NCBI RefSeq assembly: GCF_000987765.1
Contig: NZ_LAHP01000014.1
Span: 42,120-106,119, forward strand
Direction: 5' to 3'
Length of the DNA stretch: 64,000 bases
DNA from: Arsukibacterium sp. MJ3
Lineage (GTDB): Bacteria > Pseudomonadota > Gammaproteobacteria > Enterobacterales > Alteromonadaceae
The translations under genes and the position numbers were made by a program. Numbering within the stretch: position 1 is the first letter of the stretch; each line of letters begins with the position of its first letter. The notes below the pieces were generated by a model that was given only the letters and a program-made list of their open reading frames with translations, was not told the origin of the DNA and did not search any database. This document shows, one piece after another, positions 9,767 to 20,453 of the stretch.

Positions 9767-10492
9767 ATGGCCAGCCAGGAAACTTTGAAAATTATTGTAG
9801 TAGATGATGATTTACGTTTGCGGGCTTTACTGGAGCGCTATCTGGCGGAGCAGGGTTATCAGGTTCGGGGTGTTGGCAATTTCGAGCAAATGCAGCGGCT
9901 GATGGAGCGCGAGCACTTTCATCTGGTGGTACTTGATTTAATGTTGCCAGGCGAAGATGGCTTGTCGATATGCCGCAAGTTACGCCAACAAAATAACGAT
10001 GTACCTATTATTATGTTAACCGCTAAAGGTGATGAAGTTGACAGGATAATTGGCCTAGAAATGGGTGCCGACGATTATTTACCTAAACCTTTTAACCCCC
10101 GTGAGCTATTGGCAAGAATTCGCGCGGTGTTACGGCGTAAGAGTAAAGATTTACCCGGCGCGCCATCGCAGGAAGAAACCATAATTAGCTTTGGGCCTTT
10201 TACCTTTAATTTGGCCACCCGCGAAATGCGCAAGGGTGACCAGCCGCTGCCACTGACCAGTGGAGAATACGCCGTGTTAAAAGTACTTGTCAGTCACCCG
10301 CGTGAGCCCTTGTCACGCGATAAGCTGATGAACCAGGCTCGTGGGCGTGATTATTCTGCGATGGAGCGCAGCATTGACGTGCAGGTATCGCGTTTACGTC
10401 GCATGCTGGAGGACGATGCATCGAATCCGCGTTACATTCAAACCGTTTGGGGATTGGGGTATGTTTTTGTGCCCGACGGCAGTATTGTCTGA
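9767..10492 (+). CDS. ompR: Two-component response regulator OmpR
   Basis: OmpR is the osmolarity and envelope response regulator that controls porins and other surface genes. The 241-residue protein has a receiver domain with the acidic pocket DDD at residues 13-15, phosphoacceptor D57 (VVLDLMLP) and a conserved Lys in LPKPFNP. A winged-helix output domain follows ([20 protein letters not shown] and GLGYVF). Its stop overlaps the envZ start (TGATG), so translation is coupled. The gene sits alone after the upstream terminator, so its promoter should lie in 9732-9766. Confidence 0.96.
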   Translation: MASQETLKIIVVDDDLRLRALLERYLAEQGYQVRGVGNFEQMQRLMEREHFHLVVLDLMLPGEDGLSICRKLRQQNNDVPIIMLTAKGDEVDRIIGLEMGADDYLPKPFNPRELLARIRAVLRRKSKDLPGAPSQEETIISFGPFTFNLATREMRKGDQPLPLTSGEYAVLKVLVSHPREPLSRDKLMNQARGRDYSAMERSIDVQVSRLRRMLEDDASNPRYIQTVWGLGYVFVPDGSIV

Positions 10493-11805
10493 TGCGGTTA
10501 CTGCCACGCAGTGCCTTTGGCCAAACGGTATTTTTAATTGGTTTTTTATTACTGATTAACCAGCTGGTGTCGTATGTGTCAGTGGCGCTATACTTTATTA
10601 AACCTACTACTCAGCAAATTAATCACCTTATTGCCAAGCAAATAAAAGTAGTTTTTCTTGATACTAATCAGCATACACCACTGTTATCAGCCGAACTAAC
10701 CCAGCGCTTCAGTGAGGCGACTGGTATTGCGGTTTACAACCAAGCTGAGGCAATGAAAAACGGTTTGGCTAATACTCGCTACTATGGCTATTTTTCAGAG
10801 CAAATGTCAGCTGAATTAGGCGGCGAAGCACTGGTGCATATTGAGCAAGGCGATACCTTTGCTTTTTGGGTGCAGCCGCCACAGGCGCCACAATACTGGG
10901 TAAAAGTACCGTTATCAGGCCTGGATGAAACAGACTTCTCGCCTTTAACATTTTATTTATTACTGATAGGCGTGTTAAGTGTGGGCGGCGCCTGGGTATT
11001 TGCCCGTCATTTAAACCGTCCCTTAAAGTTATTACAGCAAGCTGCTCTTCAAGTTGGACGAGGGGATATTCCGCCGCCACTAAGTGCCGACAAAGGTTCT
11101 ACTGAAATTATTGCGGTGATCCGGGCGTTTAACTACATGGCAGAGGGCATTAAGCGGTTAGAGCAAGACCGGGCCTTGTTAATGGCCGGCGTGTCACATG
11201 ACTTACGCACACCATTAACCCGAATTCGTTTGGCATCGGAAATGATGAGTGAGCCGGATAGCTGGATCCGTGATGGCATTATTAATGATATCGAAGATAT
11301 GAATGCCATTATTGACCAGTTTATTGATTTTTTACGCCACCATAAACAAGAGGCCTTACAAAGCGTTAATTTGAACGAACTAATATACGAATTAGTGCAG
11401 GCTGAGCACGTGCAACAACGGCATTTTATTACCGAACTTGATCCGAAATTACCGACAATTATGCTACGTAAAATAGCTATAAAACGGATGCTGAACAATC
11501 TGTTAGAAAATGCTCTGCGCTACAGTGATGGTGATATTGCAATAACCACAGGCTATGAAAAAAGCCGCAAACAACTTTTCCTGGAAGTGCGCGATCATGG
11601 CCCGGGTATACCAGAACATAAAATGGAGGCTATGTTTGCGCCTTTTACCCAAGGTGATGAAGCGCGTGGCAGTGGTGGCTCTGGTTTAGGCTTGGCCATT
11701 ATTAAAAAAATCGTCGATATGCATCAGGGCAGTATCAGATTATTTAATCATGCTCATGGGGGGTTGGTGGTAAGGGTATATTTTTCGGTTAAAGCTGCTA
11801 ATTAA
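10492..11805 (+). CDS. envZ: Osmosensor histidine kinase EnvZ
   Basis: EnvZ is the inner-membrane kinase/phosphatase partner of OmpR. I start it at the ATG overlapping the ompR stop (10492), giving 437 residues; the longer upstream frame lies inside ompR. Visible parts are a first membrane helix (about 11-35), a periplasmic domain (about 40-150), a second membrane helix (about 152-172) and a HAMP linker. The dimerisation H-box [12 protein letters not shown] has phosphoacceptor H236. The ATP-binding domain has an N-box ([13 protein letters not shown]), G1 (DHGPGIP) and G2 (GSGLGLAI). The periplasmic domain differs from enterobacterial EnvZ, which is usual outside enterobacteria. Confidence 0.95.
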   Translation: MRLLPRSAFGQTVFLIGFLLLINQLVSYVSVALYFIKPTTQQINHLIAKQIKVVFLDTNQHTPLLSAELTQRFSEATGIAVYNQAEAMKNGLANTRYYGYFSEQMSAELGGEALVHIEQGDTFAFWVQPPQAPQYWVKVPLSGLDETDFSPLTFYLLLIGVLSVGGAWVFARHLNRPLKLLQQAALQVGRGDIPPPLSADKGSTEIIAVIRAFNYMAEGIKRLEQDRALLMAGVSHDLRTPLTRIRLASEMMSEPDSWIRDGIINDIEDMNAIIDQFIDFLRHHKQEALQSVNLNELIYELVQAEHVQQRHFITELDPKLPTIMLRKIAIKRMLNNLLENALRYSDGDIAITTGYEKSRKQLFLEVRDHGPGIPEHKMEAMFAPFTQGDEARGSGGSGLGLAIIKKIVDMHQGSIRLFNHAHGGLVVRVYFSVKAAN

Positions 11806-12168
11806 AACAATATGTAATTAAAGAAAGCCAAAAAGTTGCATGTGTCGCCAGCGAGTAGCTAAGTGAAATTTTTATAAAAGATGCTTGTTTGCAAGGCACT
11901 GTCAACTTTCGATAACGAAAATGATGCTTTTAACGGCAGTTTGTCGCACTCACTTACAAATTACTAATTACATCGGGTAACATCTGTGATAAAACGAATT
12001 GCAGTTCAAATAAGGCAAACTAACTTTTTGGCTGCTTACGCTGATGCGTGATCTGAACTGTCAGAAGAAAAAACAATGTTGTCTGTGCTTTTAGCTGAAC
12101 CCTCTTTAGCTGCAAGACAATAATAAAAATAATATTAAAGTACAAAAGCAGTACAAAAGGAGATTACC
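11806..12168. other. Structured intergenic region between envZ and the subtilase gene
   Basis: This 363-bp stretch holds no convincing gene. It contains a perfect 12-bp inverted repeat far apart (AGCCAAAAAGTT at 11826-11837, AACTTTTTGGCT at 12022-12033), a 7-bp pair (CAGTTCA at 12002-12008, TGAACTG at 12054-12060) enclosing an ACGC-TGAT-GCGT hairpin, and a TTTCG-ATAA-CGAAA hairpin near 11908. An AGTACAAAAG direct repeat (12139-12148 and 12150-12159) ends in the ribosome binding site. It probably carries the promoter and a folded leader for the protease gene, but I cannot place the start site. Confidence 0.45.
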
Positions 12169-15100
12169 TTGGGAACTATGAATAAAGCCTTATTGGCAAC
12201 GGCTGTCAGCTTAGCAATTGCTGGTTATGCCCATGCCGGTATTACAAAAATAAAGCCCGTCAGTCAGCAGAGTGTCCATGAGATATTCGGCGACGTTACT
12301 GTGAGTTTAGACGAGCAAGCCCCCGCGGCCTGGTATGTATTATTAAAAGCCCCAGCTGCCAGTGATGCATTGCAAGGCGATCAGTTCGATAAAGCAATGG
12401 CTCAGCAATACTCGCTGGATGCAGCAAATGCCCAGCAAAGCGTTAGTCAGGTATTATTCAGCCTGAACCCCGATGCTCAAATATTAACTAAAACTACCAA
12501 ACTCGCTGCCGGCATGGTTATTATTGCCGACGCTGCAACACTTCAGGCGTTAAAACAAAACGCTCTGGTGGCCGACATTATGCCGCTGTATGACAGTGAA
12601 TTACATGTTGCGGACAGTGCTGAATATATAAAAGCGGTTCAAACCGTGCAGTCAGGTAAAGCAACGGGTGCTGGTATCAAAGTTGCAATTTTAGACAGTG
12701 GAGTTGACTTTACCCATGCTATTTTTGGTGGGTTAGGTACTCCGGAAGCCTATGCTGCAGCGTTTGCTGACCAAACCACACCGGTGTGGCCACAAGGACA
12801 GGTTAAAGGCGGTTACGATTTTGTTAACAAAGATCCTAACCCGATTGACCCACCAACGGGTGGTCACGGTACTTCAGTAGCTCACTCGGTAACGGGTATT
12901 GCTCCTGACGTAGATTTATATGCTTACACGGTTTGTACCGGTACCTGTTCTGCAGCCAACCAGATCTCGGCACTTGAAGCGGCAATGGATCCCAATGGCG
13001 ATGGCAATCTGGCAGATCGGGTTGATATTATTAATATGTCACTGGGTGGTCAGTTTGGTTCTTCATCAACGGTTTCAGGTACCCAGTTTCTGATCCAGCG
13101 CGCGGCACAGCTAGGCGTCAATATGGTTATCTCTGCCGGTAATGACGGTAATGTGCCATTTAGGGTGGGCGGTCCAAGTACCACACCTAATGCGTTATCT
13201 GTTGGTGCCATGACTCATCCGACAACCTTGGTCGGTGTTTTTGACAGTGCAGAGATAGAAGGCGACACGGTAGCGATGGTTGCTGCAGGTTTTAACCCTA
13301 CTTTCAACTTTTCTTTTAACTCTACCAGTACCCCTTTAGTCCGGGTGCCTGGCGATTATACGGCTTGTAATACGCTGGCCGCAGATGCTGACCTAACGGG
13401 TAAAGCCGTTCTCCTTTCACGTGGTACTTGTGCATTCTCACTAAAAGTACTTAATGCTCAGGCCCGTGGTGCGGCTTTTGTTATTATCGCCAACAGTAAC
13501 CCGGGCGAAGCGCCTATCTCCGCAGGTGGCGATGGTACTGGCGTGACTATTCCGGCGGTAATGATTACCAAAGAAGTAGGTGATGCCATCAATGCGATGT
13601 TGTTGGCGGGTTCAGAAGTTAGTTACGATATTACCTCTGAGGGCAAATCAGGTGCGGGTGCTATAGCTGGCTTTACGTCGCGTGGTCCGTCAATGGATGG
13701 TTTGTTAAAGCCAGAAATTACTGCTCCGGGCGTATCAATTGACGTAGCCCGAGTTGGAACCGGTACCGGTACGGCGCCAGTAAACGGCACTTCTTTCTCA
13801 GGTCCTATTACCGCAGGTGCAGCTGCGTTGTTGCGTGAAGCCTTGCCTGATCGTAATGCTGCTGAAATTAAAGCAACATTAATGAACTCTGCCAACCTAG
13901 ATGTATTTATGGAACCACGAGCCATTAATCCAACAGCGGCAGCAGCTCCAATTAGTTTGATTGGCGCTGGTTTAGTGGATGTTGAAAAAGCAGTGAATTT
14001 ACCGGTAGCAGCTTGGGTGCATGACGCTGCTTTTGCTACCCGTCAGGCGGCATTGTCGTTTGGGTTACAAACGTTAACTGCAGTAAGTAGCATGACCAAA
14101 ACGGTTACTCTGAAAAATTTCAGCATGCAAGAGCGTATTTATCAGCTGACTATTAAAGATCGTTTTGCCGATAAAACGGCAACTGGCGCGACTAGTTGGC
14201 AACATCCTGCAACAGTTACCGTCCCTGCTGGCCAAACGGTGCACTTTGATGTGACCTTAACCGTTGATCCGTCGAAATTACCGGAATTTGGTTTAGTTAA
14301 CGGATTAACCTGGACTAATGTTGGTGCCGCCGACGCATTAAGCCAGGCAGAGTTTGATGGTGCCTTGGTCTTTAATGACACCAGTACCAGTAGTCAGCAT
14401 GACTTGCATATGGTTTATCATATTATTCCAAAACCTGCTGCCCAACTAACGCTGGCTAGCGAAATGGTCGAAGATGAGCTGGTTAATACCTTAACCAATA
14501 CCGGCGTAATACCCGTTGAACCAGTAGCTTCAGCATTAGTTGCAACCTCACCCGTTAATGCTGCGTTAATGCCACAGCACGACATGCTGGCTGTTACTTT
14601 AAATGTTGAACCAGCACCGTTCTGTAGCAGTGGTTATGCACTTTACCCAACCTTTCATCTGGCGGGCGGCATTAACCATTTACTGCAAGGTAACTATGCA
14701 GTTGATTTAGATATTAATGGTGATGGTACACTAGATTACACCATGAATACCTTATTGATTACCCGTCTTGGCGCTACCTATGCGGCTTATCCAGGTGTCA
14801 TGATATCGTTTAATACCCGTTTTGGAGTGTTATCGGGTGAACTGGGTGATGTCTATCATTATGCTGGTGGCAAGCAGGTTACACTGGAGTCTTGTTTTGA
14901 AGATATTGGCATGACAGCTGATGATATAGGCAGCGACATTGTTGCTCGTTTCAGAACTAATGCGAATGGCTTTGCACTTAATTCAGCCAATACAGCAGAC
15001 GAATTAGTTAGCTTGGTTAGGGTTGATTTAACCCCGGCAATAAGCTTGTCGTCTGTTGCTATGCCACAAGCAGTTGAAGAGGGTGAAACACCTGTTGATA

Positions 15101-15894
15101 CTACGGTTGAAATTTTAGCACCAGGTGAAAAAGCGTATGTTAAGCGTGATGCAAATGACAGCCGCAGCTTTGTAATGTTGTCAGCCCAGGCTGAAGCGGT
15201 TGCCATTGCTAACTTTAATGCCCCGGTAGCCGAACCAGTTATTGTGGCCGATCAGGTGGTTATGGTTGCAGAGAATACTGCTAACGGAACAGTGATTGGG
15301 CAAGTTACCGCAACGAGTGACTTTAGAACCGTGATTACTGAAATTGTTACTTTGGCTAGCAGCTCAAATGCGTTTAGCATTAGCAGTAGCGGTGCTATTA
15401 CCGTAGCAAATGCTGCAGCGCTTGACTATGAAGCAGGAATGATGGAAGTAACGTTTGAAGTTGCGGCAATTGATGCCAATGGTGCTGTGTCTGCACCTGC
15501 AATGCTAACGGTAATGGTAAGCAACGTGCCAGACGAACAGCCTATAGTAACGGTGAACCTGACCAGCAGTGAAGTGCTAATTGGTAGCGCTGCGGGTGCT
15601 GTAATAGGCAATGTTACAGCTACAATCACTGAGGCAAATGCCAATCTGGTTAGCCTTACCAGCAACAATTCATTGTTCAGAGTAGACAATGGCCGACTTG
15701 TTTTAGCCAGGATGCCGGTTAAATCGGATGTTCGTGTTCAGACTGTGACGATTACTGCTACTGACAGTGCCGGCATGCAAGGCACTGCCAACGTTCAGGT
15801 AACTGTCAACAAAGGTTCTGGTGGCAGTCTAGGCTTGTTTGGCTTGCTGTTACTACCTTTAGTGTTATTACGTCGACGCTTTAACGCTAAATAG
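12169..15894 (+). CDS. Secreted S8 subtilisin-like protease with GlyGly-CTERM anchor
   Basis: This is a 1241-residue exported serine protease. It has a signal peptide (residues 1-27), then an I9-like propeptide region. The subtilase domain has D176 (AILDSGVDFTH), H233 (GGHGTSVAH), the oxyanion Asn in SAGNDGN and S542 (NGTSFSGP). A PA domain is inserted between His and Ser at about residues 380-490. Fn3-like regions and at least one cadherin-like repeat (about 1025-1125) follow. The tail SGGSLGLFGLLLLPLV plus LRRRF is a GlyGly-CTERM signal, known to be processed by rhombosortase on proteins exported by type II secretion. AAGGAG sits 6 bases before the TTG at 12169 but 15 before the in-frame ATG at 12178, so I favour the TTG. 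Confidence 0.93.
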   Translation: MGTMNKALLATAVSLAIAGYAHAGITKIKPVSQQSVHEIFGDVTVSLDEQAPAAWYVLLKAPAASDALQGDQFDKAMAQQYSLDAANAQQSVSQVLFSLNPDAQILTKTTKLAAGMVIIADAATLQALKQNALVADIMPLYDSELHVADSAEYIKAVQTVQSGKATGAGIKVAILDSGVDFTHAIFGGLGTPEAYAAAFADQTTPVWPQGQVKGGYDFVNKDPNPIDPPTGGHGTSVAHSVTGIAPDVDLYAYTVCTGTCSAANQISALEAAMDPNGDGNLADRVDIINMSLGGQFGSSSTVSGTQFLIQRAAQLGVNMVISAGNDGNVPFRVGGPSTTPNALSVGAMTHPTTLVGVFDSAEIEGDTVAMVAAGFNPTFNFSFNSTSTPLVRVPGDYTACNTLAADADLTGKAVLLSRGTCAFSLKVLNAQARGAAFVIIANSNPGEAPISAGGDGTGVTIPAVMITKEVGDAINAMLLAGSEVSYDITSEGKSGAGAIAGFTSRGPSMDGLLKPEITAPGVSIDVARVGTGTGTAPVNGTSFSGPITAGAAALLREALPDRNAAEIKATLMNSANLDVFMEPRAINPTAAAAPISLIGAGLVDVEKAVNLPVAAWVHDAAFATRQAALSFGLQTLTAVSSMTKTVTLKNFSMQERIYQLTIKDRFADKTATGATSWQHPATVTVPAGQTVHFDVTLTVDPSKLPEFGLVNGLTWTNVGAADALSQAEFDGALVFNDTSTSSQHDLHMVYHIIPKPAAQLTLASEMVEDELVNTLTNTGVIPVEPVASALVATSPVNAALMPQHDMLAVTLNVEPAPFCSSGYALYPTFHLAGGINHLLQGNYAVDLDINGDGTLDYTMNTLLITRLGATYAAYPGVMISFNTRFGVLSGELGDVYHYAGGKQVTLESCFEDIGMTADDIGSDIVARFRTNANGFALNSANTADELVSLVRVDLTPAISLSSVAMPQAVEEGETPVDTTVEILAPGEKAYVKRDANDSRSFVMLSAQAEAVAIANFNAPVAEPVIVADQVVMVAENTANGTVIGQVTATSDFRTVITEIVTLASSSNAFSISSSGAITVANAAALDYEAGMMEVTFEVAAIDANGAVSAPAMLTVMVSNVPDEQPIVTVNLTSSEVLIGSAAGAVIGNVTATITEANANLVSLTSNNSLFRVDNGRLVLARMPVKSDVRVQTVTITATDSAGMQGTANVQVTVNKGSGGSLGLFGLLLLPLVLLRRRFNAK

Positions 15895-15913
15895 GTTATT
15901 GTAGATTGATAGC

Positions 15914-15940
15914 AAAAGCCCCGCAACAGCGGGGCTTTTT
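15914..15940. terminator. Bidirectional terminator between subtilase and hslO
   Basis: AAAAGCCCCGC and GCGGGGCTTTT form an 11-bp stem with an AACA loop, flanked by A and T runs, so it works on both strands. The two convergent genes end on either side of it. Confidence 0.92.
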
Positions 15941-16786
15941 TTATAACGCATCACTTATTTGCTGCAGTTCAACCGGATTAAATTTATAGCACATATTGCA
16001 GTATTCACAGGTCATTTCGAGTGATCCTTCGGCAATATGTTCACTGAGTGCTTGCTTGCCGATGCTGTATAACGCGGTTTTACATTTTTCTTTTGAGCAA
16101 CCACAGACAAAATGTATATCTTGCGCCGGAAATAACTCAACTTGTTCCTGATGAAACAACCGATACAACATTTGCTCAGCAGGTAAGGATAATAATTCGC
16201 TGCCCGTTATGGTATCGGCCAATATGACTAATTCGGCAAAATCGGCGGCAGCTTTTTCAGGTTCCACTGGCAGTACCTGCAACATAAAACCGGCTGCAGT
16301 ATTTTTGCTGGCAATGTCAGTATAAATGTACAAGCGGGTGGGGAGTTGCTCAGATTGGGCAAAATAGCTCTCTAAGGTGCTGGTTAGGCCATCGCCGGTT
16401 AGCGGTATGATGCCCTGATAACGTTCACCTTGCTTCGGGGTAATGGTGACGATCATATAGCCTTCACCAATTAATTCCCGAAAGCTATCGCCGCTCAGTT
16501 CTGCCTGCAGTCGAACTACTGCCCGGAAGTTTTGCTTGTTGTCGCCGTTTACTGCGGCAAATTTTACCGGCCCATCACCTTGCAGTTGTACGGCAATTTC
16601 ACCATCAAATTTAAGCGTAGCAGTAATTAAGCTGGTTGCGACGACCAGTTCAGCCAGTAATTGCTTTACCGGCAGCGGGTAATGATGGTTTTGCAGCATT
16701 TGATCCAAACTGTCAGCCACATGTACCAGCTCGCCTCGTACGTGTTTTTGTTGAAACAAAAAACGGTGTAATTTATCAGGGATCAT
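15941..16786 (-). CDS. hslO: Redox-regulated chaperone Hsp33
   Basis: Hsp33 is a cytoplasmic holdase activated by oxidation, which releases zinc and unfolds its C-terminal switch. The 281-residue protein has the C-terminal zinc-binding cysteines CGC (in HFVCGCSKEKC) and CEYC about 30 residues later, the family redox centre. The N-terminal domain has the conserved LQGDGPVKF segment. The start is an ATG at 16786. hslR ends 10 bp upstream, so the two heat-shock genes form an operon as in E. coli. Confidence 0.96.
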   Translation of the reverse strand: MIPDKLHRFLFQQKHVRGELVHVADSLDQMLQNHHYPLPVKQLLAELVVATSLITATLKFDGEIAVQLQGDGPVKFAAVNGDNKQNFRAVVRLQAELSGDSFRELIGEGYMIVTITPKQGERYQGIIPLTGDGLTSTLESYFAQSEQLPTRLYIYTDIASKNTAAGFMLQVLPVEPEKAAADFAELVILADTITGSELLSLPAEQMLYRLFHQEQVELFPAQDIHFVCGCSKEKCKTALYSIGKQALSEHIAEGSLEMTCEYCNMCYKFNPVELQQISDAL

Positions 16787-16796
16787 AGTGTCTCTC

Positions 16797-17207
16797 TTAC
16801 TGCTTGGATTTTAAAAGGAGTAACTGGCGGCGCATTTTTTTATCCGGCTTAGTATCGGGGTGCGGTGCAAACAAGCTATTCGTTTTGCGTAGCTCCGCTC
16901 GTGCCAGGCGCTGCTCAGTGCTCGCTGCGGTTTCATGGTATAACGCTTGGGCAAGTGCTGCAGCCAGGCGTTTTTCTGACAAACCCAGCACCTCTACCAC
17001 TTTATCGTCAGTACCTTGGGCAAGTTTAATAATGGCGCCAACTTCTACCTGGCGGCTTGCTTTGCAGCGCTGGCCATTGTAGTGTACTTTGCCACCGTCG
17101 ATCATGCTTTTAGCCAAGCCGCGGGTTTTATAAAAACGGCATGCCCACAGCCATTTATCCAGACGAATACTGTCATTCTGCTGCTGTTTGGCCTGAGGTG
17201 TTGTCAT
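16797..17207 (-). CDS. hslR: Ribosome-associated heat shock protein Hsp15
   Basis: Hsp15 binds free 50S subunits that carry a nascent chain and helps recycle stalled ribosomes. The 136-residue protein opens with an S4 RNA-binding domain (RLDKWLWACRFYKTRGLAK, then GKVHYNGQRCKAS) and ends in a basic tail (DKKMRRQLLLLKSKQ). A TATAAT box on the minus strand (17237-17242) lies about 30 bp upstream of the ATG and may be its -10. It heads the hslR-hslO operon and diverges from the gsp operon. Confidence 0.95.
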   Translation of the reverse strand: MTTPQAKQQQNDSIRLDKWLWACRFYKTRGLAKSMIDGGKVHYNGQRCKASRQVEVGAIIKLAQGTDDKVVEVLGLSEKRLAAALAQALYHETAASTEQRLARAELRKTNSLFAPHPDTKPDKKMRRQLLLLKSKQ

Positions 17208-17375
17208 AATTAACCTATATGCTGAACTGAAAGTGCATTATAGTGCCAAACGAGCGGTGAAGCGTACACTAAGGATTATTTTTACTGTTAGTAAGTTGTG
17301 AAAATAACCGCTGGCTCTTGTTGGCTGCCCGACAACTGAGTAAGATGAAGCTGAAACTATTATAAGAAAGCTGAG

Positions 17376-18311
17376 ATGAATCTGTCCTTGTCATTGCAAC
17401 ATTTTAATCGCTATAGCCAGCACTTGCCGGTCAACACCTTACGCAGGCTATTGAATGTGGCATTGGTGCTGCTGCTTGCCTGGTGGATAGCGCGGCTTAG
17501 CTGGCAATTACTTCCCTCTCCTGAATTAGCTGAACCAGCATTGCTGCAACAGCCGGCCGCGTTAGTAACGGGCAAGTCAGCCATTAACCTTGAACAACTG
17601 CTAGATTATGCGTTATTTGGCCAAGTTAGTGCAGCGCCAAAGCAGGTAGAAACAGTGGTAACTGAGGCACCTAAAACGCAGCTTAATGTCAAACTTACCG
17701 GTGTAGTTGCTCAGGCTAATCCCAATAACGGCAGTGCCATTATTGAAAGCCGTGGCAGTGAGGCCACTTATGCTATCGACGATACCATAGAAGGAACTAA
17801 TGCGGTGTTAAAACAGGTATTAGACGACCGGGTACTCATTCAGCAAGCCGGTCGCTTTGAAACCTTAATGCTCGATGGTATCGAGTATACCAAAATGGCT
17901 CAGGCCAATGCGGGTTTAGGCCGGGTGGATAATCCTGATATAAATTATGACAACGATCAGGTTGTGGCACTTCAAGCTGAAGCCCCGGCACTTGACGCCA
18001 GCGATTTAGGCATCAGCAGAGATGAATTGCTGGCAGAGCCAATGAAGTTTTTCGATTTTGTCCGGGTATCGCCACAGCGCAATAATGGGGAACTGGTAGG
18101 CTACCGCTTAATGCCAGGCAAAGACCCTGCACTGTTTAACCAACTGGGTTTGCAGCAAAATGATCTCGCGGTAGAAATAAACGGTATTCCACTAAACGAT
18201 TTGCAACAGGCAATGCGGGTTATTAATGACTTACGGGATGCCAGTGAAGCCGCCATTAAAATAGAACGGGACGGCGAAATCAGAGATATTCTGATTAGTC
18301 TGTCGCAATAA
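17376..18311 (+). CDS. gspC: Type II secretion protein GspC
   Basis: GspC is the inner-membrane clamp that links the assembly platform to the outer-membrane secretin. The 311-residue protein has one membrane helix (about 24-42). The homology region follows at about residues 85-170 (LTGVVAQANPNNGSAIIE) and binds the N0 domain of GspD. A C-terminal PDZ domain (about 215-311, GYRLMPGKDPALFNQLGL) is associated with substrate selection. It is the first gene of a twelve-gene operon. TATTATAAG about 20 bp before the ATG may be the -10 element. Confidence 0.95.
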   Translation: MNLSLSLQHFNRYSQHLPVNTLRRLLNVALVLLLAWWIARLSWQLLPSPELAEPALLQQPAALVTGKSAINLEQLLDYALFGQVSAAPKQVETVVTEAPKTQLNVKLTGVVAQANPNNGSAIIESRGSEATYAIDDTIEGTNAVLKQVLDDRVLIQQAGRFETLMLDGIEYTKMAQANAGLGRVDNPDINYDNDQVVALQAEAPALDASDLGISRDELLAEPMKFFDFVRVSPQRNNGELVGYRLMPGKDPALFNQLGLQQNDLAVEINGIPLNDLQQAMRVINDLRDASEAAIKIERDGEIRDILISLSQ

Positions 18312-18341
18312 CATTATTAGATAACAATTGGTTAAATTCTC

Positions 18342-20453
18342 ATGATAGCAGGCCGTTTTTTCAGGATTTCTAAGCGTTCAATAGCGGGTTTACTGGCGGG
18401 CGCGGTGTTTAGTTTTGCCATACTGGCCGATACTGAGGTGCAGTATTCCCCTAATTTTAAAGGTACCGATATTAATGAGTTTATTAATATTGTCGGCATG
18501 AACCTTAAAAAGACCATTATTGTTGATCCACAGGTTCGGGGTCGCATTAATGTGCGCAGTTACGAAATGCTGAATGAAGAACAGTATTATCAGTTCTTTT
18601 TAAATGTGTTAGAAGTGTATAGCTTTGCTGTGGTTGAAATGCCAAGTGGCATTTTAAAAGTGGTGCGTAATAAAGATGCTAAAACCTCAAATATTCCGGT
18701 AGTAAGTGATGATGCTCCAGGCTACGGTGACGAAATGGTTACCCGGGTGGTGCAGGTGCGTAATGTGTCGGTCCGCGAGTTGGCGCCATTGTTGCGTCAG
18801 TTCAGCAATCAAGCCGGTGGTGGCCATGTCGTTAACTATGATCCGTCGAACGTTATTATGATGACCGGGCCGGCTGCCGTAGTGAACAGGTTGGTAGACA
18901 TTATTCAGCGGGTAGATAAAGCTGGCGATCAAGAACTGGAAATTTTGAAACTAGAGTTTGCCTCTGCTGGTGAAATTGTCCGGATCTTAGAAAACATTTA
19001 TAAGAGTCAGGGCCGGGCGGAACAGCCAGATTTTCTGATCCCGAAAATTGTCGCCGATGAGCGTACCAACAGTGTTATCGTTAGTGGTGAATTACAAGCG
19101 CGGCAACGGGTTATCGCGTTAGCCAAGCGGCTGGATGCTGAACTTAAAACCAGCGGTAACACCCGGGTATATTATTTAAAATATGCAAAAGCAGAAGAAC
19201 TGGTACCGGTACTAAAAGGGGTTAGTGAGTCTATTGTGGCCGAAGTGCAAGGTGGCGCCACGGCAGCGGGTAGTCAGGGAGCAAGGCGCCAGAGCTCTGG
19301 CCGTGAAATAAGCATTGAAGCGCATGCCGGCAGCAACTCATTGGTATTAACAGCACAGCCTGACATGATGCGATCCTTAGAAGAGGTTATTCGGCAGCTG
19401 GATATTCGCCGGGCACAGGTACTGGTAGAGGCGATTATTGTTGAAGTATTTGAAGGTGATGGTACCGACTTTGGTGTGCAGTGGTTAAATAAAAATGGCG
19501 GTGGTACTAATTTTAACAGCGGTAATACTATCCCGATTATTGGTGTAGCCGGAGCAGCTTTAGCGGCAAGGCCTACGGCAAACCCACCTCGTGTAGAACA
19601 ATCGACCATACCTGGTGTACCCAGTACCACTATCCCTGTTCCAGATACCGAGGGTGACTACAGCCTTGCCGGTCAGGTATTGGGAGGATTAAACGGTGCT
19701 ATGGTTGGTTTTGTCAGGGGTGACTGGGCCGCTATTTTGCAGGCTGTACGCACCAGTACCAATTCTAATGTATTGGCCACACCGCATATCACCACTATGG
19801 ATAATGAGGAAGCTTTTTTCCTGGTGGGGCAAGAAGTGCCGGTGATTACTGGCTCCACTACCGGTGCTAATAATACTAACCCTTTTCAGCAGGTGCAGCG
19901 TCAGGAAGTGGGTATAAAATTAAAAGTAACGCCACAAATTAACGAAGGTAATGCGGTGCTACTAACTATCGAGCAGGAAGTTTCCAGCATTGGTGGCGCT
20001 ACCGCGGTAGATATCACCATTAATAAGCGTGAAATTAAAACTACCGTTATGACTGATGACGGCGCGACGGTAGTACTGGGTGGTTTAATTGATGAAGATG
20101 TACAGGAAAGTGAATCTAAAGTACCTATTCTGGGTGATATTCCGCTATTAGGCCATCTATTTAAATCGACCAGTGTGACCAAGCGAAAGCGGAATTTGAT
20201 GGTATTTATTAAGGCGACCATTGTGCGTGATGGTTCAGCGATCAGCGGTATTAGTAAGCAAAAGTATAACTATATTCGTGCTGAGCAACTTAAGCGCGAT
20301 GCAGAGGGTATTCGGTTAATGCCACTGACTAAACAGGCGGTATTGCCTGAATGGGATGATTCACTAACCTTGCCGCCAACTTTTGAGCGTTTTATGGAAG
20401 AGCAGCAGCTACCAAAAACTGACCAAGAACCTGCTATTGGAAATCGTGATTAA
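18342..20453 (+). CDS. gspD: Type II secretion secretin GspD
   Basis: GspD forms the outer-membrane secretin channel. The 703-residue precursor has a signal peptide (about 1-29), the periplasmic N0 domain ([20 protein letters not shown]) and then N1-N3 domains with a Gly/Ser-rich insert near residue 310. The secretin core contains VPVITGS and [21 protein letters not shown]-terminal S-domain region for pilotin binding may be present. The frame ends by overlapping gspE (TAATG), so translation is coupled. No pilotin gene is seen nearby. Confidence 0.97.
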   Translation: MIAGRFFRISKRSIAGLLAGAVFSFAILADTEVQYSPNFKGTDINEFINIVGMNLKKTIIVDPQVRGRINVRSYEMLNEEQYYQFFLNVLEVYSFAVVEMPSGILKVVRNKDAKTSNIPVVSDDAPGYGDEMVTRVVQVRNVSVRELAPLLRQFSNQAGGGHVVNYDPSNVIMMTGPAAVVNRLVDIIQRVDKAGDQELEILKLEFASAGEIVRILENIYKSQGRAEQPDFLIPKIVADERTNSVIVSGELQARQRVIALAKRLDAELKTSGNTRVYYLKYAKAEELVPVLKGVSESIVAEVQGGATAAGSQGARRQSSGREISIEAHAGSNSLVLTAQPDMMRSLEEVIRQLDIRRAQVLVEAIIVEVFEGDGTDFGVQWLNKNGGGTNFNSGNTIPIIGVAGAALAARPTANPPRVEQSTIPGVPSTTIPVPDTEGDYSLAGQVLGGLNGAMVGFVRGDWAAILQAVRTSTNSNVLATPHITTMDNEEAFFLVGQEVPVITGSTTGANNTNPFQQVQRQEVGIKLKVTPQINEGNAVLLTIEQEVSSIGGATAVDITINKREIKTTVMTDDGATVVLGGLIDEDVQESESKVPILGDIPLLGHLFKSTSVTKRKRNLMVFIKATIVRDGSAISGISKQKYNYIRAEQLKRDAEGIRLMPLTKQAVLPEWDDSLTLPPTFERFMEEQQLPKTDQEPAIGNRD

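Noticed and set aside
11899..11916. Pho-box-like CTGTCAACTTTCGATAAC upstream of the subtilase
   Set aside because: It matches the 18-bp consensus at only about 13 positions, has no tandem copy in phase and no well-placed -10 element.
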